A stretch of DNA of 22,382 nt from an uncultured Steroidobacter sp. (GCA_938008435.1 CALLKK010000033.1:1-22382), one strand, 5' to 3'. Positions 1-10,936 are shown, counted from the stretch's first letter. Notes: generated from the sequence alone by a model not told the origin. Numbers and translations: made by a program.

Positions 1-2525
1 TGATGCAGCAATACCTGCGCGTCAAAGCGCAGTACCCGGACACGCTGCTCTTCTACCGGATGGGCGACTTCTACGAGCTGTTCTACGAGGATGCGAAACG
101 CGCAGCGCGGTTGCTCGACATCACGCTCACCGCTCGCGGCCAATCGGCGGGACAACCGATCCCCATGGCGGGCGTGCCGTACCACAGCGCAGAGAGCTAC
201 ATCGCGCGTCTCGTGCGTCGCGGCGAGTCCGTTGCGATCTGCGAGCAGATCGGCGACCCGGCGAAATCGAAAGGCCCCGTCGAGCGACAGGTGGTTCGCG
301 TCATCACGCCCGGTACCGTCACCGACGACGCCTTCCTGGAAGAGCGACGCGACACGTTGCTCGCCAGCTTGTACATGGAAGGCGAGCGCTTCGGGCTTGC
401 CTGGCTGGAGCTTTCAAGCGGCCGCTTCACCGTGCTCGAGGCATCCGGCGAAGAAGCGCTCACGAGCGAGATCGAACGCCTGAAGCCGGCTGAGGTGCTC
501 GTCCCCGAGCAATCGAAACCGAATCTCGTGACGTTCGTGCGCGAGCGGCCGCTTTGGCACTTCGACGAGGAGACGTGCACGCGGCTGCTGTGCGAGCAAT
601 TCGCAACGCGCGACTTGGCGGGCTTCGGCTGCGCCTCGCTTTCGCTCGCCATTCGTGCCGCCGGCTGCTTGCTTCAGTACGTGCGCGACACTCAGAAGGC
701 CGCCCTGCCGCACCTGCGCGGTTTGCGCACGGAAACGCGCAGCGAAGCCGTTTTGCTCGACGCGGCCACGCGCCGCAATCTCGAGCTCGACGTGAGCCTT
801 GCGGATCGTCCGGAGTGCACCGTGGCGGCAGTATTGGATGAAACCGCCACCGCCATGGGCGCACGCGAGCTGCGCCGCTGGCTGCACCGTCCGCTGCGCG
901 ATCGGCGCACGATCGAGCTGCGCCTCGCGGCCATCACCGCACTGATCGATCACGATCTCTACCGGCCGATTCATGACGTGCTGAGTCACGTCGGCGACAT
1001 CGAACGCGCGCTCGGCCGCGTCGCGCTCAAGAGCGCACGCCCGCGCGACTTGGCGCAACTGCGCGAAGCGCTCGGCCGGCTGCCCGAGCTACAGCGCTTG
1101 CTCGCCAACGAAGACTCGCCGTTGTTGCGCGATCTTGCGACACAGATCGGCACCCATCCTGATCTGCACGATCTGCTCGTCCGCGCGATCGTCGAAACGC
1201 CGCCGCCGTTCCTGCGCGACGGCGGCGTCATCGCGCCCGGATTCGACGCCGAGCTCGATGAGCTCAAACGCATCAGCGAGCACAGCGATCAGTATCTTCT
1301 CGACCTCGAGGCGCGCGAGCGCGAGCGCACGGGAATTCCCAATCTGCGCTTGGGCTACAACCGCGTGCAGGGCTACTACATCGAGGTGAGCCGCAGCCTC
1401 GCCGATCGCGTGCCGCCCGATTACCACCGTCGGCAGACGGTCAAGAATGCCGAGCGCTACATCACGCCGGAGCTCAAGGAATTCGAAGACAAGGTATTGA
1501 GCGCACGCGATCGCGCGCTCGCACGCGAAAAGCAGCTGTACGATGAAATCCTCGATCGCCTGATCGCGCGTCTTGCCGCCTTACAAACGACGGCAGCGGC
1601 GCTCGCGAGTCTCGATGTGCTCAGCAATCTCGCCGAGCGCGCCGTGACGCTGCGCTATGCGGCGCCGACGCTCACCGACGAGCCGATCATCCACATCGAG
1701 GAAGGACGTCATCCCGTCGTCGAACGCTTCATCGACGGACCGTTCGTCCCGAATGATCTCGCGCTCGACGATTCGCGGCGCATGCTCGTGATCACGGGTC
1801 CGAACATGGGCGGCAAATCCACCTTCATGCGCCAGACCGCGCTGATCGTGATCCTCGCGCGCATGGGCAGCTATGTGCCGGCCAAGAGCGCGCGCATCGG
1901 CCCGATCGACCGCGTGTTCACGCGCATCGGTGCGTCGGACGATCTTGCCGGCGGCCGCTCGACGTTCATGCTCGAGATGACCGAAGCCGCGAACATCCTC
2001 AACAACGCGACCGAGCAAAGCCTCGTGCTCATGGACGAGATCGGCCGCGGCACGAGCACGTACGACGGTCTTTCGCTCGCGTGGGCGTGCGCAACGCACA
2101 TCGCCAAGCACCTGCGCGCGTTCACGCTCTTCGCAACACACTACTTCGAGCTGACGACGCTCGCCGACGAGCTCGACGGCTGCGCAAATGTGCACCTCGA
2201 TGCGACCGAGCACGGCGAGCGTTTGATCTTCTTGCACACAGTCAAAGAAGGCCCAGCGAACCAGAGTTACGGACTTCAGGTCGCTGCACTTGCCGGCGTG
2301 CCAAGTAAAGTCATCACCGCGGCGCGCCGCTATTTGCAGGAGCTCGAGCGCCGCTCGCGCGCAACTCACGCGCCGCGGCTACAGCAAGAACTCGCGCTCG
2401 ACTTCCCATCCGAGGCGCCGCCGCACCCTGCCGTCAGCGCGCTCGAGCAGATCGATCCGGATTCGCTCAGCCCGCGCGAAGCGCTGCAGAAGCTGTATGA
2501 GTTGAAGGAGTTGGTGAAAAAGTAA
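1..2525 (+). CDS. mutS: DNA mismatch repair protein MutS (5' end outside window)
   Basis: Recognises mismatches and small loops in newly replicated DNA and recruits MutL. The first readable Met (base 3) aligns with about residue 14 of E. coli MutS, so the true start lies just upstream and about 13 residues are missing. Visible parts, numbered from that Met: the mismatch-reading F-x-E motif (F23, E25, in GDFYELF), connector and lever/clamp regions in the middle, the Walker A loop GPNMGGKST at about 599-607, the Walker B MDE at 677-679 followed by GRGTSTYDG, and a charged C-terminal helix-turn-helix and dimerisation tail. The 840 residues seen match a full-length family member (about 853). The gene ends TAA and converges on the hydrolase gene, with a strong hairpin between them. 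No damage is visible. Confidence 0.98.
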   Translation, partial: MQQYLRVKAQYPDTLLFYRMGDFYELFYEDAKRAARLLDITLTARGQSAGQPIPMAGVPYHSAESYIARLVRRGESVAICEQIGDPAKSKGPVERQVVRVITPGTVTDDAFLEERRDTLLASLYMEGERFGLAWLELSSGRFTVLEASGEEALTSEIERLKPAEVLVPEQSKPNLVTFVRERPLWHFDEETCTRLLCEQFATRDLAGFGCASLSLAIRAAGCLLQYVRDTQKAALPHLRGLRTETRSEAVLLDAATRRNLELDVSLADRPECTVAAVLDETATAMGARELRRWLHRPLRDRRTIELRLAAITALIDHDLYRPIHDVLSHVGDIERALGRVALKSARPRDLAQLREALGRLPELQRLLANEDSPLLRDLATQIGTHPDLHDLLVRAIVETPPPFLRDGGVIAPGFDAELDELKRISEHSDQYLLDLEARERERTGIPNLRLGYNRVQGYYIEVSRSLADRVPPDYHRRQTVKNAERYITPELKEFEDKVLSARDRALAREKQLYDEILDRLIARLAALQTTAAALASLDVLSNLAERAVTLRYAAPTLTDEPIIHIEEGRHPVVERFIDGPFVPNDLALDDSRRMLVITGPNMGGKSTFMRQTALIVILARMGSYVPAKSARIGPIDRVFTRIGASDDLAGGRSTFMLEMTEAANILNNATEQSLVLMDEIGRGTSTYDGLSLAWACATHIAKHLRAFTLFATHYFELTTLADELDGCANVHLDATEHGERLIFLHTVKEGPANQSYGLQVAALAGVPSKVITAARRYLQELERRSRATHAPRLQQELALDFPSEAPPHPAVSALEQIDPDSLSPREALQKLYELKELVKK

Positions 2526-2531
2526 GATCGG

Positions 2532-2561
2532 GCCCTGGCACTAGACGCTGGGCTCTGGCCA
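2532..2561 (+). repeat. Degenerate 7-bp-period array A (CTGGGCN flavour)
   Basis: Just after the mutS stop, about four units spaced exactly 7 bp apart resemble CTGGGCT (variants CCTGGCA, CTAGACG, CTGGGCT, CTGGCCA). It is degenerate, and is called because the same unit and period occur much more clearly at 10965-11010. No inverted partner is seen; a terminator-like hairpin follows. Confidence 0.5.
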
Positions 2562-2566
2562 GAATG

Positions 2567-2594
2567 GAAGCGCGGCGCGGCGTTGCCGCGCTTC
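2567..2594. terminator. Hairpin between convergent mutS and hydrolase genes
   Basis: A perfect 10-bp stem (GAAGCGCGGC at 2567-2576 with GCCGCGCTTC at 2585-2594) has an 8-base loop. It lies between two convergent genes and overlaps the last two bases of the hydrolase stop codon. There is no clean T-run on either side, so the terminator role is inferred from position and stem strength. Confidence 0.6.
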
Positions 2595-3255
2595 ATTCGC
2601 GCTTGAAGTGGCCTTCCTTCAGAAAGTACGCGACCTGCTCGGCGACTTCGGCGGAGAACAGCATGGACGTGTGCGAGGTCGGCAGCACGATGTGATCTTT
2701 CGCGCCGGGGAGCTGCGTCTCTTCGACGAGCACCGTACCGTCGTGGTCGGTGTTGAGATTCGCAAACAAGCGCCCGAGGCCGAGTCCTATTGAGCCTGCA
2801 ATGACGCCGACCTCACGCTTGCCGTTCCACTCGCGCGGCGGACAGTCGATGCATTCTTCCTGCACCGCCATCCCGAGGATGGTCTTACCGAAAGGCAGCC
2901 TTGATACGCCCTGCGCCGCGCGACTGCCTTGCAGCGGAGTGCCCAGCAGCACCGCACGCCCCGGGGGTAGCTCGTCTTCGGCGAGCTCCAAGGCGCGCAG
3001 AATGACAAGACCGCCCAGACTGTGCCCCACGAAATGTAACTGTTCCGTGCCCGCGGCCTGCGCCCGCGCAAACTGGAGCAACGATTGCGCGTGATCGCTC
3101 ATGCTGCCCGCAATCGACGGGTACGAAAACGCGACGGCACGCAGCCCGCCAGCCGCCTCGAGCCGATGCTTCAGCACACCGAGCTCGAACCCCGACATCC
3201 ACAGGCCGTGCACGAGAATGACGGTCGCGGGCACCGCTGATTGGTTGAACGTCAT
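2593..3255 (-). CDS. Alpha/beta hydrolase, lipase/esterase type
   Basis: Probable cytoplasmic serine hydrolase of 220 residues in the lipase/PGAP1-like part of the alpha/beta-hydrolase fold. Visible: the oxyanion-region HGLWM motif at residues 16-20, the nucleophile elbow GHSLGG (Ser79), a likely acid in HDGTV (Asp172) and a likely catalytic His in SHTSM (His195). These complete a Ser-Asp-His triad in the expected order. There is no signal peptide or membrane segment. The Met at 3255 places the start directly before the first beta strand (ATVILVHG); no good ribosome site precedes it. It is divergent from the DUF1080 gene (about 95 bp apart) and convergent with mutS. The substrate cannot be told from the sequence. 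Confidence 0.85.
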   Translation of the reverse strand: MTFNQSAVPATVILVHGLWMSGFELGVLKHRLEAAGGLRAVAFSYPSIAGSMSDHAQSLLQFARAQAAGTEQLHFVGHSLGGLVILRALELAEDELPPGRAVLLGTPLQGSRAAQGVSRLPFGKTILGMAVQEECIDCPPREWNGKREVGVIAGSIGLGLGRLFANLNTDHDGTVLVEETQLPGAKDHIVLPTSHTSMLFSAEVAEQVAYFLKEGHFKRE

Positions 3256-3349
3256 GGGCGCTTGCGGCTATCGTCCGTCTCGGACGGTAAGGCGCTCGGA
3301 CGTGCCAAGAACAACGATTCGACGGAGCTCACCGGGGGATGACAATCGC

Positions 3350-4285
3350 ATGCACGTACTCGTCTCGAACGGATCGGCGCTGCCGGCTCGAGCACGCCGG
3401 CGTCGCGCCTGTCTCTGTGCGCACTTTACCGCCGCGCTAGCCGTTTGCGTACCCTCTGCGGCCAGCCTCGCGAGCGCGCCGGACGAGGAGGAATGGCTGC
3501 AGCTGTTCAACGGTCGCGACCTCGACGGCTGGACGCCGAAGATCACCGGTTATGACTACGGCGAGAATTTCGGCAACACATTTCGCGTCGAGAACGGCGT
3601 GCTCAAGGTTTCGTACGATCGCTACGAGAGCTTCGACGGACGCTTCGGCCACCTGTTCTACAAGGATCCCTTCTCGCACTATCGCCTGCGCATCGAATAC
3701 CGCTTCGTGGGCGAGCAGATCAAAGGCAATCCGGGCACCTGGGCGATACGGAACAGCGGCGTCATGTTCCACTCGCAAAGCGGCAGCTCGATGTTGCGCG
3801 ATCAGGATTTTCCGATCTCCGTCGAAGCGCAGTTTCTCGGCGGCCTGAGCGACGGCAAGGCGCGCCCGACGCTCAACATGTGCTCGCCCGGCACGGAGAT
3901 CGTCTACGAAGGCCGCATCTATCCGGAGCACTGCCTCGACTCGCGCTCGAAGACCTATCACGGCGATCAGTGGGTGACGGTCGAGCTGCTCGTGCTCGGC
4001 TCAGGCCCGATCATTCATTACATCGACGGCGAAAAAGTGCTCGAGTACGCGCTGCCGCAGATGGGCGGCGGTGCGGTCAGCAACTTCGCACCCATGCAAT
4101 TTCGTCCCGGCGAAATTCTCGAGAGCGGCTACATCGCGCTCCAATCGGAATCGCATCCGATCGAGTTTCGCAAGGTGGAGCTGCTCAACCTGGAGGGTTG
4201 CATGGACAGCAAGGCCGCCAACTACAAACGCTATTTCGTGAAGTCGAATCCGGCCGCGTGCCGGTACGGTAGCGAGCGGGAGTGA
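3350..4285 (+). CDS. Secreted DUF1080 / 3-keto-disaccharide hydrolase-type protein
   Basis: 311 residues from the chosen ATG; the open frame reaches further upstream but would overlap the divergent hydrolase. The start at 3350 has a GGGGGA-type ribosome site and gives an Arg-rich n-region (about 14-19), a hydrophobic stretch (about 20-42) and a possible signal peptidase site after ASA (about 43), so export is likely. The DUF1080 (PF06439) domain follows, opening with the signature LFNGRDLDGW at 52-61 and continuing as a lectin-like beta-sandwich to about 281. The family cleaves 3-keto-glycosides or binds sugars. The C-terminus has a Cys-bounded GCMDSKAANY...NPAAC segment (284-304). The neighbour 61 bp downstream is a sugar-type dehydrogenase, which fits 3-keto-sugar metabolism. 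Exact substrate unknown. Confidence 0.85.
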   Translation: MHVLVSNGSALPARARRRRACLCAHFTAALAVCVPSAASLASAPDEEEWLQLFNGRDLDGWTPKITGYDYGENFGNTFRVENGVLKVSYDRYESFDGRFGHLFYKDPFSHYRLRIEYRFVGEQIKGNPGTWAIRNSGVMFHSQSGSSMLRDQDFPISVEAQFLGGLSDGKARPTLNMCSPGTEIVYEGRIYPEHCLDSRSKTYHGDQWVTVELLVLGSGPIIHYIDGEKVLEYALPQMGGGAVSNFAPMQFRPGEILESGYIALQSESHPIEFRKVELLNLEGCMDSKAANYKRYFVKSNPAACRYGSERE

Positions 4286-4346
4286 TCCCAGCCATCTTCA
4301 CCATCATCGAGTCGGAAACGCGCTCAAAATCTAGTAGGTGTGAACC

Positions 4347-5474
4347 ATGAGCAAACCTCTCAACGTCGCGGTTGTCGGAACAGGTTTCATCGGACGCGTT
4401 CACGTGCGCTCGGCACGGCTCGCGGGCGCTAATGTGGTCGGCGTCGCGGCCTCGACGCCCGAGCGATCGAAGGCGGCCGCCGCCTCACTGAATGTTCCGA
4501 AGGGCTACGCAAGCGGTCTCGATGCGGCGCGCGACCCCGAGGTGGATGTCGTCCACATCTGCACGCCGAATGCCTATCACAAGGAAGTCGCGCAGGCCGC
4601 GCTCGAAGCGGGTAAACACGTCGTTTGCGAAAAGCCGCTCGCCACGTCGTTGAGCGACGCGCGCATGCTCGCCGATCTGGCGCGCTCCAAGGGCTTGGTC
4701 GCGACCGTGCCGTTCATCAATCGCTTCCATCCGATGGTGCGCGAAGCGCGTGCCCGGGTGCAGAGCGACGAGACCGGCAAGATCTTCTTGATTCAAGGCT
4801 CGTATCTGCAGGACTGGCTGCTCTTCCCTGGCGACACGAACTGGCGCGTCGATGCGGCCGCAGGCGGCGCCTCGCGCTGCTTTGCGGACATCGGCTCGCA
4901 CCTGTGCGATCTGCTCGAATGGATCACGGGCGATCGCTTCGAGTCCGTCGTCGCCGTGCTGGGCCGGCCCATCCCGCAACGCGCCTCGGCGCAAGGGCGC
5001 GAAGCGTTCAAGACGGCCGACGACAGCCCGATCGACAAAGTCGTCGAGACGGAAGACTACGCCTGCGTGATGGCGCGCACCGAATCGGGCGTGTTCGCCT
5101 CGCTCACGGTCAGCCAAGTGTCGGCCGGACGCAAGAATCGCCTCTGGTTCGAAATCGACGGTGCGCAGCAGAGCGTGATGTTCGACTCCGAGAGCGCCGA
5201 TCAGCTGTGGGTGGGCCGCCGTAACGGCACCACGATGTACATGCGCGATCCGGGTCAGTACTCGGAAGAGCAGAAGCGCCTGAACATCCTGCCGCCGGGA
5301 CACACGCAGGGCTGGGGCGATGCCTTTGCGGCGTTCGTGGCCGACAGCTATGCGGCCATTCGCGGAGAGAAGCCGGCTGGCTTGCCGACCTTCGACGATG
5401 GTGCCCGCTCGATGAGCATCGTCGAAGCGGTGCTGCGTTCGGCCAAATCGAACGCTTGGACGAAGGTCGAATAA
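4347..5474 (+). CDS. Gfo/Idh/MocA family NAD(P)-dependent oxidoreductase
   Basis: 375-residue predicted cytoplasmic dehydrogenase. The N-terminal Rossmann fold begins with VAVVGTGFIG (7-16), the glycine-rich dinucleotide loop. The family EKP motif is at 95-97 (Lys96 is the usual catalytic Lys). The C-terminal substrate domain carries DIGSHLCD at 181-188, supplying the usual Asp/His pair (D181, H185). An AGGTG ribosome site sits about 8 bases before the ATG at 4347. It follows the DUF1080 gene by 61 bp and probably shares its transcript. Family members oxidise sugars, inositols or their derivatives. With a DUF1080 partner, interconversion of a glycoside and its 3-keto form is a reasonable inference, but the substrate is not determined. 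A 12-bp hairpin follows the stop. Confidence 0.9.
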   Translation: MSKPLNVAVVGTGFIGRVHVRSARLAGANVVGVAASTPERSKAAAASLNVPKGYASGLDAARDPEVDVVHICTPNAYHKEVAQAALEAGKHVVCEKPLATSLSDARMLADLARSKGLVATVPFINRFHPMVREARARVQSDETGKIFLIQGSYLQDWLLFPGDTNWRVDAAAGGASRCFADIGSHLCDLLEWITGDRFESVVAVLGRPIPQRASAQGREAFKTADDSPIDKVVETEDYACVMARTESGVFASLTVSQVSAGRKNRLWFEIDGAQQSVMFDSESADQLWVGRRNGTTMYMRDPGQYSEEQKRLNILPPGHTQGWGDAFAAFVADSYAAIRGEKPAGLPTFDDGARSMSIVEAVLRSAKSNAWTKVE

Positions 5475-5484
5475 TTTCCCGAGC

Positions 5485-5511
5485 ATCCTCCCCCGCGCTG
5501 CGGGGGAGGAT
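5485..5511. terminator. Strong hairpin between convergent Gfo and aspS genes
   Basis: A perfect 12-bp stem (ATCCTCCCCCGC at 5485-5496 with GCGGGGGAGGAT at 5500-5511) closes a 3-base loop, ten bases after the dehydrogenase stop. Position between converging genes and stability suggest a bidirectional terminator; there is only a weak T-rich stretch (5511-5519). A mobile REP-like palindrome is an alternative. Confidence 0.65.
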
Positions 5512-5587
5512 TCGATTGTCTGACCCTAAACCCGCCTCGCGCGCTTGCCGCGCGCGATTGCGACATTCCAGAGAGCCTATTGCAGGC

Positions 5588-7366
5588 TCAGTCCGCCTTG
5601 ACGGGAAGCTTCACGCGGATGTGCAGCTCCTTGAGCTGCTCCTCGCTGACGGGCGCAGGCGCGTTCGTGAGCAAGCACGCGGCAGTCTGCGTCTTCGGGA
5701 ACGCAATGACGTCGCGGATGCTGTCCGTGCCCGCCATGAACATCACGATACGATCGAGACCGAAGGCGATGCCGCCGTGCGGCGGCGCGCCGTAGCGCAG
5801 CGCTTCGAGCAGGAAGCCGAACTTCTGCTGCGCTTCTTCGGGCGAAATGCCGAGCAGATCGAAGACCGTCGACTGCATCTCTTGGCGGTGAATACGCACC
5901 GAACCGCCGCCGATCTCCGAACCGTTCAACACCATGTCGTAGGCCTTCGAGATCGCATTGGCCGGATCCGCGCGCAGCACGGCCGCATCGTCATCGCGCG
6001 GCGAGGTGAACGGGTGATGCAAAGCGACCCAACGTTTCGCCTCGGGATCGAACTCGAACATCGGGAAGTCGATGACCCAGAGCGGATGCCAGCCGGTCTT
6101 GGTCAGCTTCATGTCGTGACCGACCTTCAGGCGCAGCGCGCCAAGCGAGTCGTTGACGACCTTGGCCGTATCGGCACCGAAGAAGATGAGGTCGCCGTCC
6201 TGCGCTCCCGTGCGATCGAGGATGCCGGCGATGGCTTCGTCGCTCAGGAACTTGAGGATGGGCGATTGCAGGCCGTCGCGGCCCTTGGCCTTCTCGTTGA
6301 CCTTGATGTACGCCAGCCCCTTCGCACCGAAGCGTCCGACATAGGCGGTGTACTCGTCGATTTCCTTGCGCGAGAGCGTGGTGCCGCCTTGCGGCACACG
6401 CAGTGCGGCCACGCGTCCGTTCGGATTCGAGGCAGGGCCCGCGAAGACCTTGAACTCGCAGCCGCGCACGAGATCGGCAACGTCCACGAGCTCTAGATCG
6501 ATGCGCAGGTCGGGCTTGTCGGAGCCGTAGCGCCGCATCGCCTCCTCATAGCTCATCCGCGGGAACGGATTCGGCAGGTCGTCGCCGAGCACCGTCTTGA
6601 AGACGTAGCGGATGAGCTCCTCCATGAGCTGCATGATCTGCTCCTGGCTCATGAAGGACGTTTCGATATCGAGCTGCGTGAACTCGGGCTGGCGTTCCGC
6701 ACGCAGGTCTTCGTCGCGGAAGCACCGCACAATCTGATAGTAGCGATCGAAACCGCTCATCATGAGCAGCTGTTTGAAGAGCTGCGGCGACTGCGGCAGC
6801 GCGAAGAACTGCCCGGGATGCGTGCGGCTCGGCACGAGGTAGTCGCGCGCGCCTTCCGGCGTCGCCTTGGTGAGCATCGGCGTTTCGATGTCGATGAAGC
6901 CGTGCTCATCGAGGAACTGCCGCATCGCGCGCGTCACCTGATGACGCAGACGCAGACGCTTTTGCATCACGTCGCGCCGCAGGTCGAGATAGCGGTACTT
7001 GAGCCGCAGCTCCTCGTTGGTGACCTCGTCGTGATGGAACGGCGGCGTCTCGGAGCGATTGAGAATCTCGAGCTCGCGCGCCAAGAGCTCGACCTGACCG
7101 GACGCAAGCGCCGGATTCGCCGTTCCCGCCGGACGCGCCCGCACCTTGCCGGTAATGCGCACGCAGAACTCGCTACGCAGGCGCTCGGCGGTTGCGAACA
7201 CGTCCTTCGCATCCGGATCGAACACGATCTGCAAGAGCCCCTCGCGATCGCGCAGATCGACGAAGATCACGCCGCCGTGATCGCGACGCCGATGCACCCA
7301 CCCCGCGACCGTGATGTCCTGACCGATGAGCGACTCGTTGACTTGACCGCAGTAGTGGGAACGCAT
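5588..7366 (-). CDS. aspS: Aspartyl-tRNA synthetase
   Basis: Charges tRNA with aspartate; 592 residues from the ATG at 7366. A longer frame to 7405 exists, but the family N-terminus is M-R-x-x-Y-C-G-Q as in MRSHYCGQ here, so the shorter start is used. Visible: N-terminal anticodon-binding OB domain (about 1-105), class II core with motif 2 (CFRDEDLRAERQPEFTQLD, FRDED at about 216-220), a bacterial GAD insertion in the middle, and motif 3 GLDRIVMF near the C-terminus. His30 in RRRDHGG and a Gly near 81 (RPAG) resemble the non-discriminating Pseudomonas enzyme rather than E. coli (Leu in RRRDLGS), so it may also charge tRNA-Asn (inference). The start codon is immediately preceded by a 7-bp-period array and has no visible Shine-Dalgarno site. 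Confidence 0.97.
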   Translation of the reverse strand: MRSHYCGQVNESLIGQDITVAGWVHRRRDHGGVIFVDLRDREGLLQIVFDPDAKDVFATAERLRSEFCVRITGKVRARPAGTANPALASGQVELLARELEILNRSETPPFHHDEVTNEELRLKYRYLDLRRDVMQKRLRLRHQVTRAMRQFLDEHGFIDIETPMLTKATPEGARDYLVPSRTHPGQFFALPQSPQLFKQLLMMSGFDRYYQIVRCFRDEDLRAERQPEFTQLDIETSFMSQEQIMQLMEELIRYVFKTVLGDDLPNPFPRMSYEEAMRRYGSDKPDLRIDLELVDVADLVRGCEFKVFAGPASNPNGRVAALRVPQGGTTLSRKEIDEYTAYVGRFGAKGLAYIKVNEKAKGRDGLQSPILKFLSDEAIAGILDRTGAQDGDLIFFGADTAKVVNDSLGALRLKVGHDMKLTKTGWHPLWVIDFPMFEFDPEAKRWVALHHPFTSPRDDDAAVLRADPANAISKAYDMVLNGSEIGGGSVRIHRQEMQSTVFDLLGISPEEAQQKFGFLLEALRYGAPPHGGIAFGLDRIVMFMAGTDSIRDVIAFPKTQTAACLLTNAPAPVSEEQLKELHIRVKLPVKAD

Positions 7367-7390
7367 GGAGGCTGTAGGCTCTAGGCTGTC
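7367..7390 (+). repeat. 7-bp-period array B
   Basis: Three consecutive heptamers of the GGCTGTA/GGCTCTA type (7370-7390) plus a partial unit start at the base next to the aspS start codon. This is the left arm of a convergent pair with 7508-7541. Two further units (GGCTAAA, GGCTAGG) lie between the arms at 7459-7472. Confidence 0.85.
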
Positions 7391-7740
7391 GAAGACCGTA
7401 GGCAAACACGAGACCGGCGCCCAATGCGCCGGCCGAGAACCGTAGAAAACTGTATTTCGGCTAAAGGCTAGGTCGTCGCGGCACGCGCCGAACGCGCCCG
7501 CGCATTCCGGCTACAGCCTACAGCCTACAGCCTACGGCCTGACTCGGGGAGCGCGGGATGTTACGGAACCGAAGCGGAGCCAGCAAGCGAACCGGGGAGG
7601 GTACGCTCAGGGACGGAAAGGGGGCCGCACCGTCGAGCACAGCCGCTCGCGGGTCGCACGCCTGTGCGTGAGCGACCCGCGCCGGTCATGTGCGCTGTGC
7701 GCGCCCTCAGCTAACAACTGTCGATCGTCGGCCCTGGCGA
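7391..7740. other. Intergenic region fmdB-aspS with hairpins
   Basis: About 350 bases with no convincing gene. It holds a 7-bp stem (7414-7420 with 7426-7432, loop CCAAT) ahead of aspS, the right arm of the heptamer pair (7508-7541), and a larger hairpin (GCGGGTCGC 7649-7657 with GCGACCCGC 7672-7680, inner ACGC/GCGT pairs) about 60 bases beyond the fmdB-type stop on the minus strand. No T-run follows the large hairpin. No tRNA or known riboswitch is recognised. Confidence 0.5.
7508..7541 (-). repeat. 7-bp-period array C
   Basis: Three identical CAGCCTA units (7514-7534) are flanked by variant units. This is the reverse complement of array B, facing it across about 120 bp, and is the cleanest perfect tandem in the window. 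Confidence 0.9.
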
Positions 7741-8154
7741 TTACCGACGCCCGGCCTTCTTGGCCTTCTTCTTCGCCGCCGGCTTGCTCGCGGTCTTCTT
7801 GGCGGCCGGCTTGGCCTTCGACTTCGCAGCGGCTGCCTTGGCGGGCGTCTTGGCGGACGCCGGCTTCTTGCTTGCCGCGGAGCTCTTGGTCTTCGTCTTG
7901 GTCTTGGTCTCGGAGTCGCTCTTCGACTCGGTGGGCTCCTCGCGATCGGCGAGGTTGCGCTTTTCTTCCTTGTCCGACTTGAAGTCCGTCTCGTACCAGC
8001 CGCTGCCCTTGAGACGGAAGTGCGGCGCGGAAACGAGCTTCTTCAGCGTCTTCTTCTTGCAGCTCGGGCACTGCTTCAACGGTTCATCCGTGATCTTCTG
8101 CAGTGCTTCGACGTAGAACTTGCAGTTAGTGCATTCGTATTCGTAAAGGGGCAT
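7741..8154 (-). CDS. FmdB-type zinc-ribbon protein with Lys/Ala-rich tail
   Basis: 137 residues. The N-terminal 50 match the FmdB/CxxC-CxxC putative regulatory family: MPLYEYEC start, with Cys8, Cys11, Cys29 and Cys32 forming a zinc ribbon, then the conserved PHFRLKGSGWYETDFK stretch (44-59). The family commonly stands beside aspS in proteobacteria, as here on the same strand. From about residue 60 it turns charged and low-complexity, ending in a Lys/Ala/Pro-rich, histone-H1-like tail (about 95-137, AKPAAKK-type repeats). The tail could bind nucleic acid (inference). Function of the family is not established; a role in metal-dependent regulation is often suggested. Confidence 0.88.
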   Translation of the reverse strand: MPLYEYECTNCKFYVEALQKITDEPLKQCPSCKKKTLKKLVSAPHFRLKGSGWYETDFKSDKEEKRNLADREEPTESKSDSETKTKTKTKSSAASKKPASAKTPAKAAAAKSKAKPAAKKTASKPAAKKKAKKAGRR

Positions 8155-8273
8155 GGTTGTTCTCTGAAGAGCGCCAGAAAGCCGTGGCCATCATAGGGAC
8201 GGCAGTAGAATCTTCAAGCACACCACGGACGGCTTCGCGGCCGCGACGCACGATGCACGAACACCGCCCGCCG

Positions 8274-8295
8274 CAGCCCCCTCTGCCCGTAGCCG

Positions 8296-8304
<9 letters not shown>
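8274..8304 (-). repeat. 7-bp-period array at the clpB 3' end
   Basis: Four units spaced 7 bp apart (CAGCCCC, CTCTGCC, CGTAGCC, GTTAGCC), reading in the CC orientation. The clpB stop codon (TAA, bases 8296-8298) lies inside the fourth unit. No convincing left partner is seen in the 8155-8273 spacer. Confidence 0.65.
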
Positions 8305-10872
<2,568 letters not shown>

Positions 10873-10885
10873 GTTGAAAGCCTCA

Positions 10886-10913
10886 GGCCCCCGGGCACAG
10901 GGCCCTGGGCGTT
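10886..10913 (+). repeat. 7-bp-period array D (GGGCNNN flavour)
   Basis: Units GGGCACA, GGGCCCT and GGGCGTT (10893-10913), with a preceding GGCCCCC, lie in the clpB 5' leader. Same orientation as array E just to its right. Confidence 0.65.
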
Positions 10914-10936
10914 AGCAAGAAGTACTCTTACTCGCC

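Noticed and set aside
3275..3287. Small palindrome CCGTC-TCG-GACGG between the divergent hydrolase and DUF1080 genes
   Set aside because: A 5-bp stem is too short to support an operator in GC-rich sequence without further copies.
3101..3349. Upstream extension of the DUF1080 gene
   Set aside because: It overlaps the divergent hydrolase and would bury the signal peptide; the ATG at 3350 has a ribosome site and gives a sensible signal sequence.
7367..7405. N-terminal extension of aspS to the Met at 7405
   Set aside because: The extension is translated from a heptamer array and lacks family similarity; MRSHYCGQ is the expected N-terminus.
7367..7541. Repeat arrays as a CRISPR
   Set aside because: The unit is 7 bp with no unique spacers and no cas genes; units are contiguous and variable.
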